Source of the DNA: Actinomycetota bacterium | GTDB taxonomy: Bacteria > Actinomycetota > Acidimicrobiia > Acidimicrobiales > Microtrichaceae | Length of the DNA stretch: 6,603 nucleotides | Direction: 5' to 3' | Assembly: GCA_018268735.1 (NCBI GenBank) | Contig: JAFDWA010000753.1 | Span: forward strand, 1-6,603 | In this document: positions 5,712-6,603 of the stretch, piece after piece | Position numbering within the stretch: the stretch's first letter is position 1 | Layout: each line of letters starts with the position of its first letter | Program-made: the position numbers and the translations under genes | The notes under the pieces: generated by a model | Told to the model about the DNA's origin: nothing | Seen by the model: only the letters and a program-made list of their open reading frames with translations | Database searches by the model: none

Positions 5712-5741
5712 CGGCCGCCACGGAGCCGGCCCGGATCCGGG

Positions 5742-5773
5742 TTGGCAGGTCGGGACGGGCCACGCGTTAGGGT
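5742..5773 (+). promoter_or_regulatory. Candidate promoter of the acyl-CoA dehydrogenase gene
   Basis: A TTGGCA box (5742-5747; one mismatch to TTGACA) precedes a TAGGGT box (5768-5773). The 20-nt spacer is longer than the usual 16-19, so the pairing is uncertain and the -10 box may act alone. Initiation near 5780 would give a leader of about 57 nt containing a hairpin and a Shine-Dalgarno sequence. Confidence 0.35.
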
Positions 5774-5799
5774 TCCACGTCCACCCGACACGACCGGGC

Positions 5800-5817
5800 A
5801 CCGGCTCACGAGCCGGT
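5800..5817 (+). promoter_or_regulatory. Hairpin or operator in the acyl-CoA dehydrogenase 5' leader
   Basis: ACCGGCT (5800-5806), a CACG loop, and AGCCGGT (5811-5817) form a perfect 7-bp stem. An alternative GGCTC/GAGCC pairing (5803-5807 with 5820-5824) is also possible. It lies 19 nt before the start codon, between the candidate promoter and the gene. It may be an RNA hairpin or a binding site for a dimeric repressor; sequence alone does not tell which. Confidence 0.4.
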
Positions 5818-5825
5818 TCGAGCCA

Positions 5826-5831
5826 GGGGGA
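5826..5831 (+). promoter_or_regulatory. Shine-Dalgarno of the acyl-CoA dehydrogenase gene
   Basis: GGGGGA ends 5 nt before ATG 5837, fixing the start. CCCC follows at 5833-5836, so the site could fold onto itself (GGGG/CCCC with a GAA loop) and be partly hidden. Confidence 0.65.
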
Positions 5832-5836
5832 ACCCC

Positions 5837-6603
5837 ATGCACATCGCGTACACGGAGGACCAGCAGCGCCTCCGGGACGAGCTGCGGAGCTACTACGACG
5901 CCCTGCTCACCGACGAGATCCGCGAGCAGCTGCACATCGAGGCCGGCTGCGGTCCGGTGCACCGCCAGATGGTCAAGCAGATGGCCTCCGACGGCTGGCT
6001 CGGCATCGGGTGGCCCACAGAGTACGGGGGTCAGGGTCGCAGTCAGATGGAGCAGTTCATCTTCTTCGACGAGTCGATGCGTGCCGGCGCTCCGGTCCCG
6101 ATGTTGACGATCAACACGGTCGGACCGACGATCATGCAGTACGGCACCGACGAGCAGAAGGACTTCTTCCTCCCGAAGATCCTCGCTGGCGACCTGTCGT
6201 TCTGCATCGGCTACTCCGAGCCCGGCGCCGGCACCGACCTGGCATCGCTGCGCACGAAGGCCGTCCGCGACGGCGACGAGTACGTCATCAACGGGCAGAA
6301 GATGTGGACGTCGCTCGCGAGCGACGCCGACTACTGCTGGCTCGCGGTCCGGACCGATCCGGACGCTCCCAAGCACAAGGGCATCTCGATGATCGTCGTC
6401 GACATGCGCTCACCGGGCATCACCGTCGAACCGCTCAGCCTGCTGTCGAGCCACGACATCAACGCCACCTACTTCGACGACGTGCGGGCACGTGCCGACT
6501 GGCTCGTCGGCGGCGAGAACAACGGGTGGAGCCTGATCGTCAACCAACTCAACCACGAGCGCGTGACGCTGTGCTCGCCCGGACTGCTCGACCAGAGCTA
6601 CAC
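5837..6603 (+). CDS. Acyl-CoA dehydrogenase, FadE26/ChsE4-like (3' end outside window)
   Basis: The first 255 codons of an acyl-CoA dehydrogenase, an FAD enzyme that oxidises acyl-CoA to trans-2-enoyl-CoA in beta-oxidation; full family members are about 380-400 residues. Visible are the N-terminal helical domain (YTEDQQRLRDELRSYYDALL), GWLGIGWPTEYGGQGRS, and the middle beta domain with the signature GYSEPGAGTDLASL (125-138) and INGQKMWTSL (151-160), which bind FAD and substrate. The start of the C-terminal helical domain includes NQLNHERV, where Glu241 is in the catalytic-base position used by FadE26 and isovaleryl-CoA dehydrogenases. From memory the segments closely match M. tuberculosis FadE26 (ChsE4), the catalytic subunit of a heterotetramer with FadE27 that dehydrogenates steroid side-chain CoA thioesters. 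Such genes usually have a FadE27-like partner just downstream, which would be beyond the window. The steroid role is inferred; related paralogues act on other acyl-CoAs. Confidence 0.93.
   Translation, partial: MHIAYTEDQQRLRDELRSYYDALLTDEIREQLHIEAGCGPVHRQMVKQMASDGWLGIGWPTEYGGQGRSQMEQFIFFDESMRAGAPVPMLTINTVGPTIMQYGTDEQKDFFLPKILAGDLSFCIGYSEPGAGTDLASLRTKAVRDGDEYVINGQKMWTSLASDADYCWLAVRTDPDAPKHKGISMIVVDMRSPGITVEPLSLLSSHDINATYFDDVRARADWLVGGENNGWSLIVNQLNHERVTLCSPGLLDQSY

Noticed and set aside
5699..6376. Extending mtr to a start at 6376 (691 residues)
   Set aside because: The extension is antisense to the acyl-CoA dehydrogenase, and the FAD loop begins a few residues after ATG 5698, as in known flavoprotein reductases.

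Overview
This is a 6.6 kb stretch of high-GC chromosomal DNA from an actinobacterium. The clearest taxonomic marker is a mycothione reductase gene (4301-5698, minus), because mycothiol is the low-molecular-weight thiol of Actinobacteria. A FadE26-like acyl-CoA dehydrogenase, SD-less starts with a TANNNT box 6-7 nt upstream, and strongly G/C-ending codons agree. A deep-branching, non-mycobacterial lineage such as Acidimicrobiia is my guess, not something the sequence proves. No RNA gene, CRISPR array, insertion sequence, prophage or integration site is visible.

Layout. Positions 1-840 (plus) hold the 3' end of a GNAT acetyltransferase overlapping by 8 bp with a Nudix-fold gene whose Nudix box is badly degenerate. 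A hairpin at 844-883 separates this pair from a convergent enoyl-CoA hydratase/isomerase (888-1664, minus). Across a 98-bp divergent promoter region lies a small HAD phosphatase (1763-2317, plus). It overlaps tail-to-tail by 10 bp with a 410-residue protein of unknown function that carries an Arg/Gly/Asp-rich linker (2308-3540, minus). A 121-bp divergent region leads to a second HAD hydrolase (3662-4300, plus), whose stop codon abuts that of the mycothione reductase gene (4301-5698, minus). A 138-bp divergent region then leads to the 5' part of an acyl-CoA dehydrogenase gene (5837-6603, plus), cut by the window edge.

Functionally this looks like housekeeping and catabolic sequence rather than one system. 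Two genes fit acyl-CoA beta-oxidation (hydratase and dehydrogenase), one maintains mycothiol redox state, two are HAD phosphatases, and the GNAT-Nudix pair is a probable operon of unknown substrate. Apart from that pair, every neighbouring gene switches strand, so nearly every gene must carry its own promoter.

The regulatory DNA is more distinctive than the gene set. Four genes have a TANNNT box 6 or 7 nt before the start codon and no Shine-Dalgarno sequence, as expected for leaderless mRNAs. Two others have clear Shine-Dalgarno sequences. A TetR-like inverted repeat lies over the presumed -35 region of the hydratase gene. The two least explained proteins are the degenerate Nudix protein and the 410-residue R/G/D-rich protein. 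I did not find a convincing new multi-gene system.
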